Source: Cyathus striatus
Lineage: Eukaryota > Basidiomycota > Agaricomycetes > Agaricales > Nidulariaceae
DNA: 64,000 nucleotides
NCBI GenBank assembly: GCA_025738555.1
Contig: JAOVFP010000005.1
Span: 1,612,001-1,676,000 of the forward strand
Reading direction: 5' to 3'
Shown here piece by piece: positions 23,953-35,077 of the stretch. Position 1 is the first letter of the stretch; every line of letters begins with the position of its first letter. The notes under the pieces are model-generated. The model had not been told where the DNA came from. It worked only from the letters and a program-made list of their open reading frames with translations, and searched no databases. A program made the position numbers and the translations under genes.

Positions 23953-26041
23953 TCATTCTTCCTTTTTTCTATCCTCCTCAGTAGATATCTTCTTCAGTTC
24001 TGCATCAAAGTTGGAAATGCATTGATAGATAGCTGTCGCCCATTTCGTAGTCCATGTGTCTGCACGTTGTAAAATGTTACTGATAGAGTCTGGTGTCATG
24101 ATTTGATTCGGGTGAGTTTGCGCGAGTGTCTTAATATCCTTATCAGAAAGGATGAATGAAATTGGTTGCACACAAGGAGTAGATCACAGCTCCATGTCTT
24201 CTGTCTCCAATCACTGAGCCAGGACTCTAGAGAGTCGCGTTGGGTGGTAGGACGGTACTTTTTTCGCTTAAGAGTGCGAGAGTCATGATCACTACAAATG
24301 TCATTGCTATGGTTCAGAGGGTGACGGGTTGGGAAATAATGATGGAAATCAAATTCTTCATTATTTGAATAATGGATTTGACTGTTACAACAGTATCTTC
24401 CTGTAAAATTTAAAGCTGAGGCAACATAAGTAAAAGATCCCTAAGTGAAAACCAGTACAACAACCATCTGATGAATTATCATTGTTTGCATCAGCAAGCA
24501 TAGACCGTATACAATGATCACTTGAGTTCTGGACAATCTTGAGCATACCGATACCAATGCGTTCCTGCTTTGTTGACTTGACGGTTAGTGCTCCAGTGTG
24601 AGGCCTATCCGGGTCAGTTTTGTCAAGCCCAGTAAGATTGGTGACTTGTAGTGCTGCTGAGAGATCAATCTCTTTTGTCCATGCTTCATACAACAAGACA
24701 AATATTGATTTGCTAGTTCCATCCCGACCACAACACCCAGCTCTCTGCAAGCATGTTGGTATATCGCGAGGCATGCCATACTGAATGACTACAGTAATAT
24801 CACTTATGTCAAGGCCCTGTAAAGATGCTTAGCGAAGCTCAAAAGAAAGCATTACATCGCACTGTTGATGCGCCTTCAGTAGCGTGCAAAATCCGGCATG
24901 TCCCATTGGGGTTGGTGAAATCTTCAAATACAACTGTCAAGTACTCAGCTGACATTGAGCTATGATAATGCCGTATGATCCCTTTGTTTTGAAGGTCGAA
25001 CGGAAGTAGTCCATTCATATATGTACTTGCACTCTGTGTAAGCGAGATGTTATCATGAAATACCAGTGTTTTGTGAAGTTTGAAGCCAAGGGGAAATGGA
25101 GCAGGAATAAGGAAGTCGAGATTGCTGAAGTTTGAAAGAGTGCCTTCGATTTCACATACAGAATATGCTATATTTGATCTGTTACTTGATAACTTGATAC
25201 TACTGAGCCTTGAATCCTTGAAGTGTAACACTCTTTTAATTGTATCCTTAATATGATCCGGTTGTGTTCCTGACATTGCCTGAAATGCGACACTACTGGG
25301 CAGCAGGATGCGAAGTTCATCGAGACGACCCCATGCGGGACGGAATGCAGGTACTTCATAATGGGGAAGACCGACAGTAAAAATGAAATGCGATTCATCA
25401 ACATGAACACGCTTGATTTTTACAGTAAATGTTGGTTTCTTGATGAGAAGTGCAAGTCGGGACCAATGGCCGTTGTTCAAGAACAATTGTTCTGGTTGCA
25501 CAAGCAGGATGGTATAATGTCCCTTCTCAATATCCTTAGAGGACAAGAACATTCGAGTATATACAAGGTTTCTAATGTAAGCCAAAGAACATACCTTCCA
25601 TAATGTATCATCTTTCGGTGTATCTTCGTTAATCGAGACAGCAGAGATTTGGTACTTGTGAAATTCTAAGACTTGAACAGCCTGAAGACGCTTCAAAGGA
25701 GAAATAACGATCGAAATTTCGTGTGGAAAAAGCAGTGATGGTAAGATTAGACAGAGTGTTTTGCCATACCCAGTTCCCACATCAACCAGTGAATCCCATC
25801 CTTTCAACAGAGCCAAAGTCGCCTTCATCTGAAACTCTCGAGGTGCGATACGTCCGGAGGAGACCACGTATATAGCAAGAGTTGCCTTGAGCCCTAGTAG
25901 AACGAGTTTCTTGGGGTATTCAGCCCAGAATTCAGGTGGAAGTCTTCTCTCAGCAGGAATGAGTTGTTCAAACAGCTTTTGTGCGCATTCCAGACGTTTT
26001 ATATTGCGGATTTCAGCCAGTAAGATGGTGGAATGGTCCAT
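23953..26041 (-). pseudogene. RecQ-like helicase, right-arm copy
   Basis: Mirror image of 16,897-18,985 with the same ATG, introns, Walker A, VDESH and QRAGCCGRDG motif VI, and the same frame break near the C-terminus. The downstream tail frame is shifted here by A5 instead of A6. The near identity of the two copies shows that the helicase damage came before the inverted duplication, or that gene conversion has since made the arms alike. Confidence 0.75.
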
Positions 26042-26305
26042 TACGATGGTAAATGGACAAGTAACAAGGGAAAGCACAGTGCATAGCAGAGGGGAGGGAG
26101 GGAGGGATGAGGGGAAGGACGCGGGGAGTGAGCGAAAGCGAGCAATTGACGACGGACATGTCTGTCCAAATCGGGCCTCAAAGTTTGATAAGGGATGGCC
26201 TGCCAAAAGCCAGCGAGTTGGACCGGTCGGTATATCGACAAGATTTCATCTTTCATATCACGTGAACGCAGTATCACGTAACCGACCGGCTACCGGTCTA
26301 CAATT

Positions 26306-29110
26306 TGCCTACCGTTAATAAGGTAAGATGAACGTCACATGATGTGTGTGAAATTTGAACCCAACGCTGTTCTAAACTCAAACTGGACCTTCACCATTCT
26401 GCTTCTACGACACGATTGACTCATATATGGCACACTACTACTCGTTACACAATCTTATGAAGGCCAGAAGATACGCCATTTCGACAACATGGAGCGACAA
26501 CCCCTTTAGTCCCTGAGTGACAGTCCCAAAGCTCGTCTTCCCATGTTGAAACGTTGAATGCCGGCAGCAATAGTCTTTCGACTTGGACTTGAAGGAGCAG
26601 AGAGGGGAGTAGCAGTATACTTTGGGTATCCGTATCATATGGTAAGCACCGTCTCCACTCCTCGCTGTGGATGCTCAGCTAGTGCTCGTTCTGTGTCGAC
26701 TCGTCACCGCTTCATTCGTACACTAACTTTTCGTTCTCTCACAGTACAATGCGAGATCTCTTACGTCGCCCAATAGTCGACAGTTGAATTCAGTGGGTTG
26801 TACAGCATGAGTTGGACTATCGCAGCTTTACGCACATGTCGGGTGTGTTCGTTTCTCTGCTTTCTCCCCTCCCTGCTTACGGTTGATCCTCCCTGAAGCA
26901 CGTATAACCGTTATCATCCAAGACCTATTCTGCAGACTCTTCGTTTGCACCCTTTGCATGCATCCCGAGCCCTTTCGTACGTTACACTCTCCAAGACGAG
27001 GGACAAGCAGCTGCGTCCTCACCACGTATCACGATTCATCCAGCGTCGGTTTCAACGCATTCACCGTCTTCATTCTCTACGCCCCTCGAAACGCCTTCCA
27101 CTTCACCGAGAGCGTTCCCGTTACCTACTCCAGCGTTATTCCAGATCCGTATGCCTGCGATGAGCCCCTGAAGAACTGAATAAGGGAGCGAACCGTGGTA
27201 AAGCTTCTAGGATGTGGTGAAGGCTATCGTGCGTGCGGGTGGTACTACGGGCTCCGCTGGATTCAAGTTAGAGTATAAGGGAGATAGAGACGACTGGAGG
27301 AACGAGACGGTGGTGGTTCTGGTTAACAGGTTCCTGGCTGACGTCGTTCCGTACGTTCTGCGCGTCACTCTCGAGGCTGGTGGCAACGTTTCGCCTGTTC
27401 AAACAGACGCTTTTCATCCTCTTTACAATCGGCCTCACACCGCCTATCCTTACACATTGGCGACAACTACAGCGACAACCGCCCCGCGCATCTGACACGA
27501 AGAACAACAAGGATTCATACTGCGCATCGGATTCCCAGGCCTTACCGGGTGTAACTCGGCGTACCCTCAGTAGCCTGGCCTAAGGCTACACTTGTATCTT
27601 GCAAAGCTTACGCCTTCACATTGAACGTTCGCGGAGTCCCGATCTATATCCAACGCCAACGCCGCTTCTTACTTCAACGCTACTATGACACCTACGCAGA
27701 GGACTAGGGGGGCACCGGTGATGATGCACGTAGGATCGTGATGAAGCGGTTAGTGGTCGTTGTCTACGTTGATGTAGCGTGGGCACTGGAATTTGAGCTG
27801 TGTTGAAAAGAGGACGGGTAGCCGCGTCTAATCGCGTTAGAAAGGGTGTAGGGTGGTCCTGGGTTTCGTCTTGCCCGTTGGATGTGCGCGTTGTTCCGTT
27901 CACTTTGCCCGTCACTGACTGGGAAGACCTCAACGATGCTTTATATGAAGCTATGGTAGTCTCCACTCCCCAAGCGTATGACTTATCGTAACGCTCCAAC
28001 GTCTCTGTTGCTTTCGCCCCCTTGGAGACCCAGGAAGACACCTGCACTTGAAGTGAGGCGGAGAGAGGAAGAAGGGGCCGGACATTTACCTTCGCTGCGC
28101 GTATCTCCTCCGACACCCGTATCGTCTCCGTTCGATATTCCTCTTGCAAAGCCTCCGCATTCACGATAATAGCGGAAGTTAACGTTTTGCTACTCGGGAG
28201 TTATCGAGACTGTTGATTCGGATGGAGTGAAAGGGGTAGAGGCTCTAGGGCCGAGGACGGGAACGGGAACGATTCAGAATGACGTTGTGTACTTTTAGTA
28301 TTCTGTAGGATGGTTGCTCTGGAGGCGTACGTCGACGTCGCGCCTAACATCGACATCCGTGATGCTCCTTTCATTCTCTACGACGGCTTCGTTACTTTCT
28401 CCTCCTTCGAGGCCCAGGAAGACACCTGTATATGAAATGAGGCGGGGAGAGAAAGAGCAAGAAAAATTGTCTCGCAGGCTATCTAGAACGACTTCACCTT
28501 CACCCCGAGCGTCCTCAGGCCTTCCGACGGCGTCGTATCTTCCCGCTCCCTATAGTTACAGAAAACTGAGAAGAACGGAGAACGAATTGGCCATTTGACG
28601 AGTGGATAGACTTGTTAAGATACAGAACATAGTTATGCGTTTGGAGTGGTATTGGCGGGTAGTATTTGCGATTGACAAATACTGAAGCCTGAAGACGGAG
28701 AGGATGTAGTGCTCCTTCCTAGTCGATGAACGTACGCTCTTATGGTCCTTCTGCACACACTCACGAGGTGAATGTACCACAGTAACGCTGCGTCATTTCA
28801 AGAGAGAGCCAAGAGGAAGCAGCTCCCGAACATCTACAATACCCACCCACCACCACCCGGCGCTCATCCCTCATCCCGATGTCTAACGTCCAAAGACCAC
28901 GACAACACCCTGCGGCCCTGACCGCGGATTCCGAGGAGTATGAAGTAGCAGGCTCTTTTTTACCAGGCCATCTATGTCATCACGTAGAGCGTCTCTAGAG
29001 TCCAAGCCCACTTCCTGTGCCTACTCCGTGCGTTACACTACAATTATACCTGCAAAGAGGACTAAAAAGGGAACTGGTGATGCTCGTAGGATCTTAGTCA
29101 ACACACATAC
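26306..29110. other. CpG-rich region without a supported gene
   Basis: Many short open frames on both strands, none with recognisable domains or clear splice structure. The frame 26,883-27,179 (ending PYACDEPLKN) and the Ser/Pro-rich frames near 27,616-28,164 were not accepted. GC and CpG content resemble unmethylated or host-like DNA, unlike the transposon blocks on either side. Confidence 0.4.
28007..28460 (+). repeat. Diverged direct repeat of about 75 bp
   Basis: 28,007-28,080 and 28,390-28,460 share TTxCTTTCxCCxCCTT-GAGxCCCAGGAAGACACCTG and GAxxTGAGGCGG-GAGA, about 380 bp apart. Origin unknown; it may be a remnant of a duplicated gene fragment. Confidence 0.5.
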
Positions 29111-29416
29111 CAGCGACAGTCGGACTCAGGGATGACCGTAGGCTGAGCGTTCTCGTTTTCGGGAGCGATAGGTAATCCTTTGGGAATAGGGCCCATATTG
29201 ATAGGCGTGTTGAGGAGAATTCCTGAGTCTAAGGAGTCGAAGCGCGCTCGTGACTCGCCTTCGAGACGAAGAGGCCCTGGGGCTATGTTGACGGTAAGCG
29301 AGAGTATATAATAAGAAAGTGAGCGGCTTACTCTTTGATTGCGAATTCAGCGATAACCTGCTCAGTCTATCACACCACGTCGGCCACAATAGAATACACA
29401 ACGAGAAAGAACGCAC

Positions 29417-30186
29417 AATAAACGTATCATAATGGCTCTCAATCTGGTCCAACCCTCCATTCGCCTGATCAGCCGCCATCAACTGGCTCAAAGTGAACTC
29501 ATTCACCGCGGTAGGATACCGTTGAAATATATCGGGGGTAATGAACGGTTCGAGGACAAGCCATTCGCCAAGGTTGACACCGTATACGCGGTCTGTGCCC
29601 CACGTCCACGATGTGTTGAGGGGGGCGTCCATGAGTTGGGTTGAGCGAGGGAGGTATATGGATCGTTGGGGTCTTCGACCCAGAACCCGCCGAAGGGGTT
29701 GCGGTAGATGAAGGTGGTTCCGTTGGAGAGGATTACCGTTGACCCATCTCCACCGCTCTATCTGCTTGTTAGTCAATGTATGAGAAGGTGGGAAGGAAGG
29801 GGGCGTACGGTGGCTCCAGAGGGAGACGCTGGATTAGGCTGTCCGCTCCCTTGTCCTGCTGGTCCAACAGGGGCATTTGACTTTGAGCTCCTCCCTCGCA
29901 GAACGAGGAACACAGGGAGGAATACAGCGAGAAATGCGACGATGGTGCCTATTACCAATATCGACGCGATGAGCTTCGTTCGTCGTGTGTATCTGCTGCG
30001 CTGGCGGGCTCGTGCTTGTGATTGGGGAGAGGCGTAGGGTGTAGGTGTTGTTGAGGGGAGGATGGCTGTTTCTGAGGGAACGATGAAGCTGTTGAGCTTT
30101 TCGTCGGGGGTTTGGGTGCCTGTTGTGTGCCGGTCGGCTGTTGGGGGATGGGATTCGAGCTCTGGGTAGGGTGGGTGTGAGGCCAT
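29417..30186 (-). pseudogene. Membrane-anchored exo-1,3-beta-glucanase (GH5) N-terminal fragment
   Basis: Exon 1 (30,186-29,809) encodes a Pro/Thr-rich cytoplasmic segment and a transmembrane anchor (LIASILVIGTIVAFLAVFLP) followed by a Gly/Pro/Ser linker, as in fungal type II membrane glucanases. A 51 bp intron with a clear CTAAC branch site precedes exon 2 (29,757-29,417), with FIYRNPFGGFW, then RVYGVNLGEWLVLEPFITP and ESHYDTFI, the hallmark start of GH5 glucan 1,3-beta-glucosidase. A run of six C on the minus strand at 29,620-29,625 puts these two parts of exon 2 out of frame by one base. After HYDTFI no recognisable GH5 sequence follows, and the catalytic glutamates are absent. Such enzymes trim cell-wall beta-glucan. 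This copy is truncated. Confidence 0.7.
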
Positions 30187-33100
30187 TATGGTGGTGGGTT
30201 GTCTATGTGTCTAGGATAGAACGAGCGAGGTGTAGGATGGATTGAAGGAAGGAGGCGGTGCTCGAGAGGGGATAGGGATGGGCATGTAGGCAGTGGGATG
30301 TGGTGAATGGAAGAAAGGGAGAGGGAGAGGGGGAGTGTGAGCCACCCCCTTGCTGGAAGGGAGAATCTAATGTCAGCCACGAAGAATATATATTCGTAAT
30401 TATAAATATATACCTTATGTCACAGTTGATTCTCGCAGAGAGATAAATACCGCCAGCCGCCGTGCCATGATTGGCATTGGTACAATGGTAGAAGTGATGT
30501 CCAAAGAACATCCGGTTCTTTTCTTGGCTCTGCCGGCGTGCCGGCAGCCGATCAATTTGGATCAATATTTTTATGTCCTCGAAATACGTCACGGATCAAT
30601 TTACTTTGCGTCACCGCCTCACAGATAAGTATCTTGCAGATTTACTGTCCTCTTCCTTCGACACTTCAGCGTCAGGCTTCAGCCGCAATAAGTAAACCTG
30701 ATAACACCTGATAAGCTTAGCCAATTTGTTTCATAATTTCAAGAATACCTTTGGCGCTCCACCATCTCACATGCACAGTTACCTAGAGAACCCAGAAGGT
30801 GGAGAAGACTATTTCCAGCCGTCCTATGTTTAATCTTTCTTTCCCTGCTTCCCATGACAAGGATGGAATTGAATCCGAGCTCACAAATAAATTCCAGTGC
30901 GTAATGAACAACGTTGAACCGGGCTTGGATGACCGTTTCACTCTACCGCCCGCTACTTATAAGTACCGTATACATTCTCCACTTCAACTTGCTCGACGTC
31001 TTATCATCTTAACTTCGGGTCCTGCGATGATATGCATCGACTAACCTTCTACGATATGCAACGGCAAGCCTTTTCCGTGTTTAACGGCCTCGCGCATTCT
31101 ACATGTCTATGTATTAACGCTCACGAGCACTCACGTTTTCCTCAATGAACGCTCATCGCTTTCAGCCTCGGACGAAGTTCAGGATCTCCTCGTACCGGGA
31201 CATCTACATAACCCACTCGTGGTCGAGACTCGAGACTCGAAATGAAATGCACGTAAAAAAATGTGAGGTTTCCGATTTTAAAGTCAGAGGGTTAGACTTC
31301 AATTGCGGAAACACACTGGAAAAGGGTTAGAGTTCGAGTTTTAGCGAGAACTTAGGACTGAGAAAATACGTGTCTAAATGTCTCGTATTCAGGAACTCTA
31401 AAGTACTAGGTACTTTACTGGGGTTTATATACGTATCTACGAGGTAAGTAATGAGTCATGAGTAGGTCTATCGAGTCAAGGGAAATAAATATCGAGTCAG
31501 AGAGGGGAAGGGGAAGTAAGTAAGATGAGTAACAGAAATGGAGAAAGTAAATAGAGAGGGGAAAGAGAGTCGTGCTTTGATGAGTCTTGAGGAGGCGGTA
31601 CCGACAAGGTCAACGGTACCGTAGGTCAAAGCGGAAGCGTTAGAGAGAGGGAGCCAATGAGTGAGGAGGGAGCGTATGGAAGTAAAGTCGTTGTCGCATG
31701 GACGGTCCATGCGACGGTGTTCGTATCACGTGACTACGTTGATTGCTGACGTCAGAGCTCTGCAAGGTCGAGACCTTACAGGCTCGTAATACATGATGTG
31801 TGTCTTCCAATCACCCTCTATTGATAACTCACAAGCATGTATCAGTTTCAGTACTTTTATAGTATCGCATTCGAACGTGTGCGGTTGAATTCTCAGATGC
31901 CAGCTGGACTATGCCAATCCTACAAAGATCAATCTTTGAAGAGAAAGCTAATATCGAACATCATCAGGTAATGCAAGTACTAGGCACATCCTTACCTATA
32001 GCATCTATCCTGCTGAGTCATAGGACAAACCCAGTCTGACTTACACCTCTAACTATGTTCGACATAATAATAACTGAAGTAGTATTTTCTCTCCAACGTG
32101 ACTGGGAAGCCTCAGACAACTGGTTGCTGAAGTAACGCTCCGATCCTCGTGGAAACGTTAAAATCTTTTCAGTCGAAATTTCGATACACTCAATAACAAA
32201 TTGACAAGATCTTGCGGGTTACTCGACAAGGTGACGAAGACGACGTGCAAGAACAGAAAAGGAGTAAAATCAAGATGCGCGCTGTGCTCTACATTAATTG
32301 ACTAACAACTCTTTGTTAGTATAATACTGTATAAAGGAATAGGGCCGACAAGCAGCAAAGCCCACTACTAACAAGATTAAATTGGATATTGCCACTCAAG
32401 TACCTACTCATGGAAAAATGAATTATATTGATGGATGGTGTGAATGCTAATATGTTAAATATTTAATTTGTTTACACTACATGGGACCACAAATAGCTTG
32501 TATAGAGATAGAAAAATAATAAGAAATGCCAAAAGACAGGTTTTGAACACATGAGAAGTAGGATTCAAAGGAGTAGAAATCCATGGTACTTGTGGATGGT
32601 TTATAAGACAGGGAACTACTATGTGCATGAGGTCCAGATCGCCATTATGTAGTAACTAAATATGAACCAAATAACAAGTATTTATGTGTTTACTACATAT
32701 TGGACTCAGGAAATAGAGCCAGGTTTACAGGCAGACAAAGGCATACTATGTCATTGATTCAAATCAGTGGAAAAGAGTTTGAGTATTGTATGGATAGGTA
32801 TTTTGAAAGAGACATTGATATGGCAGCTTTTAATTTGATAAGGAACAGTTAGTTTAAAGTACTTCCTGTCATATCCATATAAGGCTTACCTTGATGATCT
32901 TGGGAATTGTGAGCTGAGGTTAAGTCCTGCACTGTCAGCTAATGTGTGATAAAACACACTTTTATTAAGGGAATTAACATAAACTATAAAACAAACATAC
33001 AAAGATCAGTAGAGGTCAGGTTGAACACAGAGAATGACCTACACTGGAGTCAGAAGATTAACTAATTGGTACCATTGAATGTAGCAGGTGTGAGTCTCTT

Positions 33101-33988
33101 GTCAAAGAAATAAGCATTTGATTTTGAAGCTGTTGATAATTGGTTTATGCACCTGAATGGTTAGTGGTGATTGAAAGAGTACTTTCCAGATGAAGAATAT
33201 AACTATAGAAGATAAATTATAAGCAGAGGTTGTTGGTATCAGTGAGGAGCACATGTTTGAGAACATGGCACACAGATATAATGCCTACTGTAAGTGTGGA
33301 AGCTGAGTACTTGGTGCAGCTCTCTGGAAATGGTTATGTGCACATTGCACATCAGTGCATGGACCACATCAGTGGGGACCTAGAATCTACCCAGATGTGC
33401 ACTAGTGTTCTGGCCCATCATGGGTCACTGGATAAGACAGGCACAGGCTGGGTTTTTGGTATTGTCAAATATATGCATATGTAGTTTATCTAAAATAGAT
33501 AAGATGCATATGTTACAGTTTGATTGTAGGAAGGGGAAGAAGGAAGTACCACATGACAGCAGTATTTCCATTCCCCACAGATAGGGAAACACAGGCAGAC
33601 AGTATATTCAAGTTTTGATATATATTTCGAGTTCCTTAAGCATGCATAATGCTTATACCACTCTAAGTGAGTTTGTATCATTGTTAGCTATTCGGTCAAG
33701 ATATAAAGTACCATTTTGAACCAATAAACACCCTTTGAGCACATAACAAGACTATTAAACTGAAAACAAAGTATATATTTAAGTAGTTACTAATTTACAT
33801 TGTATTGTAATGCTATTTTACCCATTTACCTGTGTCTAAGTTAGTAGTGACATCAACATCTTTGAAGCATGACAGAGACAGAGAGGTTGGAAAAAACATC
33901 CCACAATGACAGCTGCTCTTTTCAGACAACCTGAGATGGCCAATGCATGAAAGGATCAGTATGTTGCAAAATACATGAGAAGATGATG
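30187..33988. other. Intergenic, no supported gene
   Basis: 30,187-31,800 is CpG-containing with no domain-bearing frame. Around 31,800 composition changes to AT-rich, CpG-poor DNA that continues to 33,988. It resembles decayed transposon sequence but has no readable domain. A weak S-V-E-A-E-Y-L match to Ty1/copia RNase H near 33,300 is not supported by its surroundings. Confidence 0.4.
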
Positions 33989-34010
33989 CAGTACTTTATG
34001 CTCCCCCCCC

Positions 34011-34140
34011 AGTCCATCTGGACTCAATATAGTCCAGATAGTTCAGGTGGAGTCTGGGTGGAGTCCTGATGGAATAGATATTGTCCTGATGACATCCTTC
34101 TGGAATATAAGGAGTCCTGGTGGAATTCTGATGGACTTTG
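34011..34140. repeat. GGACTCCACCTGG-type terminal satellite
   Basis: Degenerate tandem units of about 20 bp (GTGGAGTCCAGG/CCTGGACTCTAC). Related tracts lie at 34,728-34,770, 42,036-42,290, 43,615-43,690 and 46,282-46,356, always near element ends. Confidence 0.7.
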
Positions 34141-34144
34141 TATT

Positions 34145-35077
34145 TTTTAAAGTAAGTTGTAGAGCAGGCGTTTCACCTGCACTACAAAAATCGACATATT
34201 ACAATTTCCATTACATAATCAGCTGATGCGCGCATCGACGCATTCGCGCGCGTGTTCTCTCACTTTCTCCCTTCAACGCCGACACTCCTGCATCGCTCTC
34301 AACGCCGCTATTACTCAACGTGTTTCAAGATTGTTGGTACTGCGCACTACCAAGCTCCACTAAATGCGCAGTTTGCTTTACCAAAGGCCGTGTCAGCACC
34401 CTATGTCTCCTTCTCCCAAGTTTTTAGTTTACAAAATTTCTTCCAATTCATCGGTATGCCTTATGTTTCAAACCTTTCCTTTTTCTTCCAATAAATCTAC
34501 AGTCTCTACACCTTTAATTTCCGTTCTATTCAACTATTCCTCATTTAGTGATCTCCTTATTCTAATTTTCTATAAAAATCATGTAACTACTCCTTCCTAA
34601 CTCAGCTTTACATTTGCCCCCTTCTCGATGCCTTAGAACACCCAGGTCGAACAGATGTTCAACCGACTCGCTTACAATTTCTTTGTTTAGGCCTCAAGCT
34701 CATTGTTTCCTCTACAAAGTCCTGTTTAAGACTCCAGGTGGACTCCAGGTAGACTCCAGGTGAACTTCACAGTAAGAAATGGAGATTGATATTTTCCCAC
34801 ACCTATTGATAACATACTATCTCACTACTACATCTTCTTACAAATCAATTATATTTCATGCTACCACTACTATTCTTTACTACATTTTCCCACACTCTTC
34901 AGCATTGATAGCATACTATCTCACTACCACATCTTCCTATGCCTCTTCTGCAATGTTTTCCCACACCTATTATTCTCCTACCAGATATCTCTATACCACA
35001 TTTTCTGATACATCTTCTACCATATTTCACACACTTATTATTTCTAATGCCTCTTCTACCACATCTTCCAATGCTTC
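34145..35077. other. CpG-rich patch and AT-rich tail between terminal repeat and gene b
   Basis: 34,145-34,725 is unusually CpG-rich for this neighbourhood, begins with a hairpin (GTAGAGCAGG...CCTGCACTAC), and separates two blocks of the terminal satellite. It may be a separate insertion. 34,775-35,077 is CAT/TCT-rich low-complexity DNA. No gene supported. Confidence 0.4.

Larger units (their letters stand above)
16638..26300. mobile_element. 9.66 kb palindromic element carrying RecQ-like helicase and DUF6589 genes
   Basis: Two arms of 4,491 bp (16,638-21,128 and 21,810-26,300) are inverted copies with only three differences that I could find, around a 681 bp unique spacer. The outer ends begin TAGACCGGTAGCCGGTCGG. 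The 5 bp direct repeat CAATT flanks the whole unit at 16,633-16,637 and 26,301-26,305, as a target-site duplication would. Each arm carries a helicase gene pointing inward, converging on a DUF6589 gene pointing outward. The flanks and duplication argue for insertion as one block. Alternatively an inserted single unit may have become palindromic afterwards. Confidence 0.8.

Noticed and set aside
26883..27179. 98-codon frame ending PYACDEPLKN
   Set aside because: No recognisable family, no convincing start or splice context.
33230..33484. S-V-E-A-E-Y-L resembling Ty1/copia RNase H
   Set aside because: Neighbouring residues do not fit the family and no other pol motifs are near.
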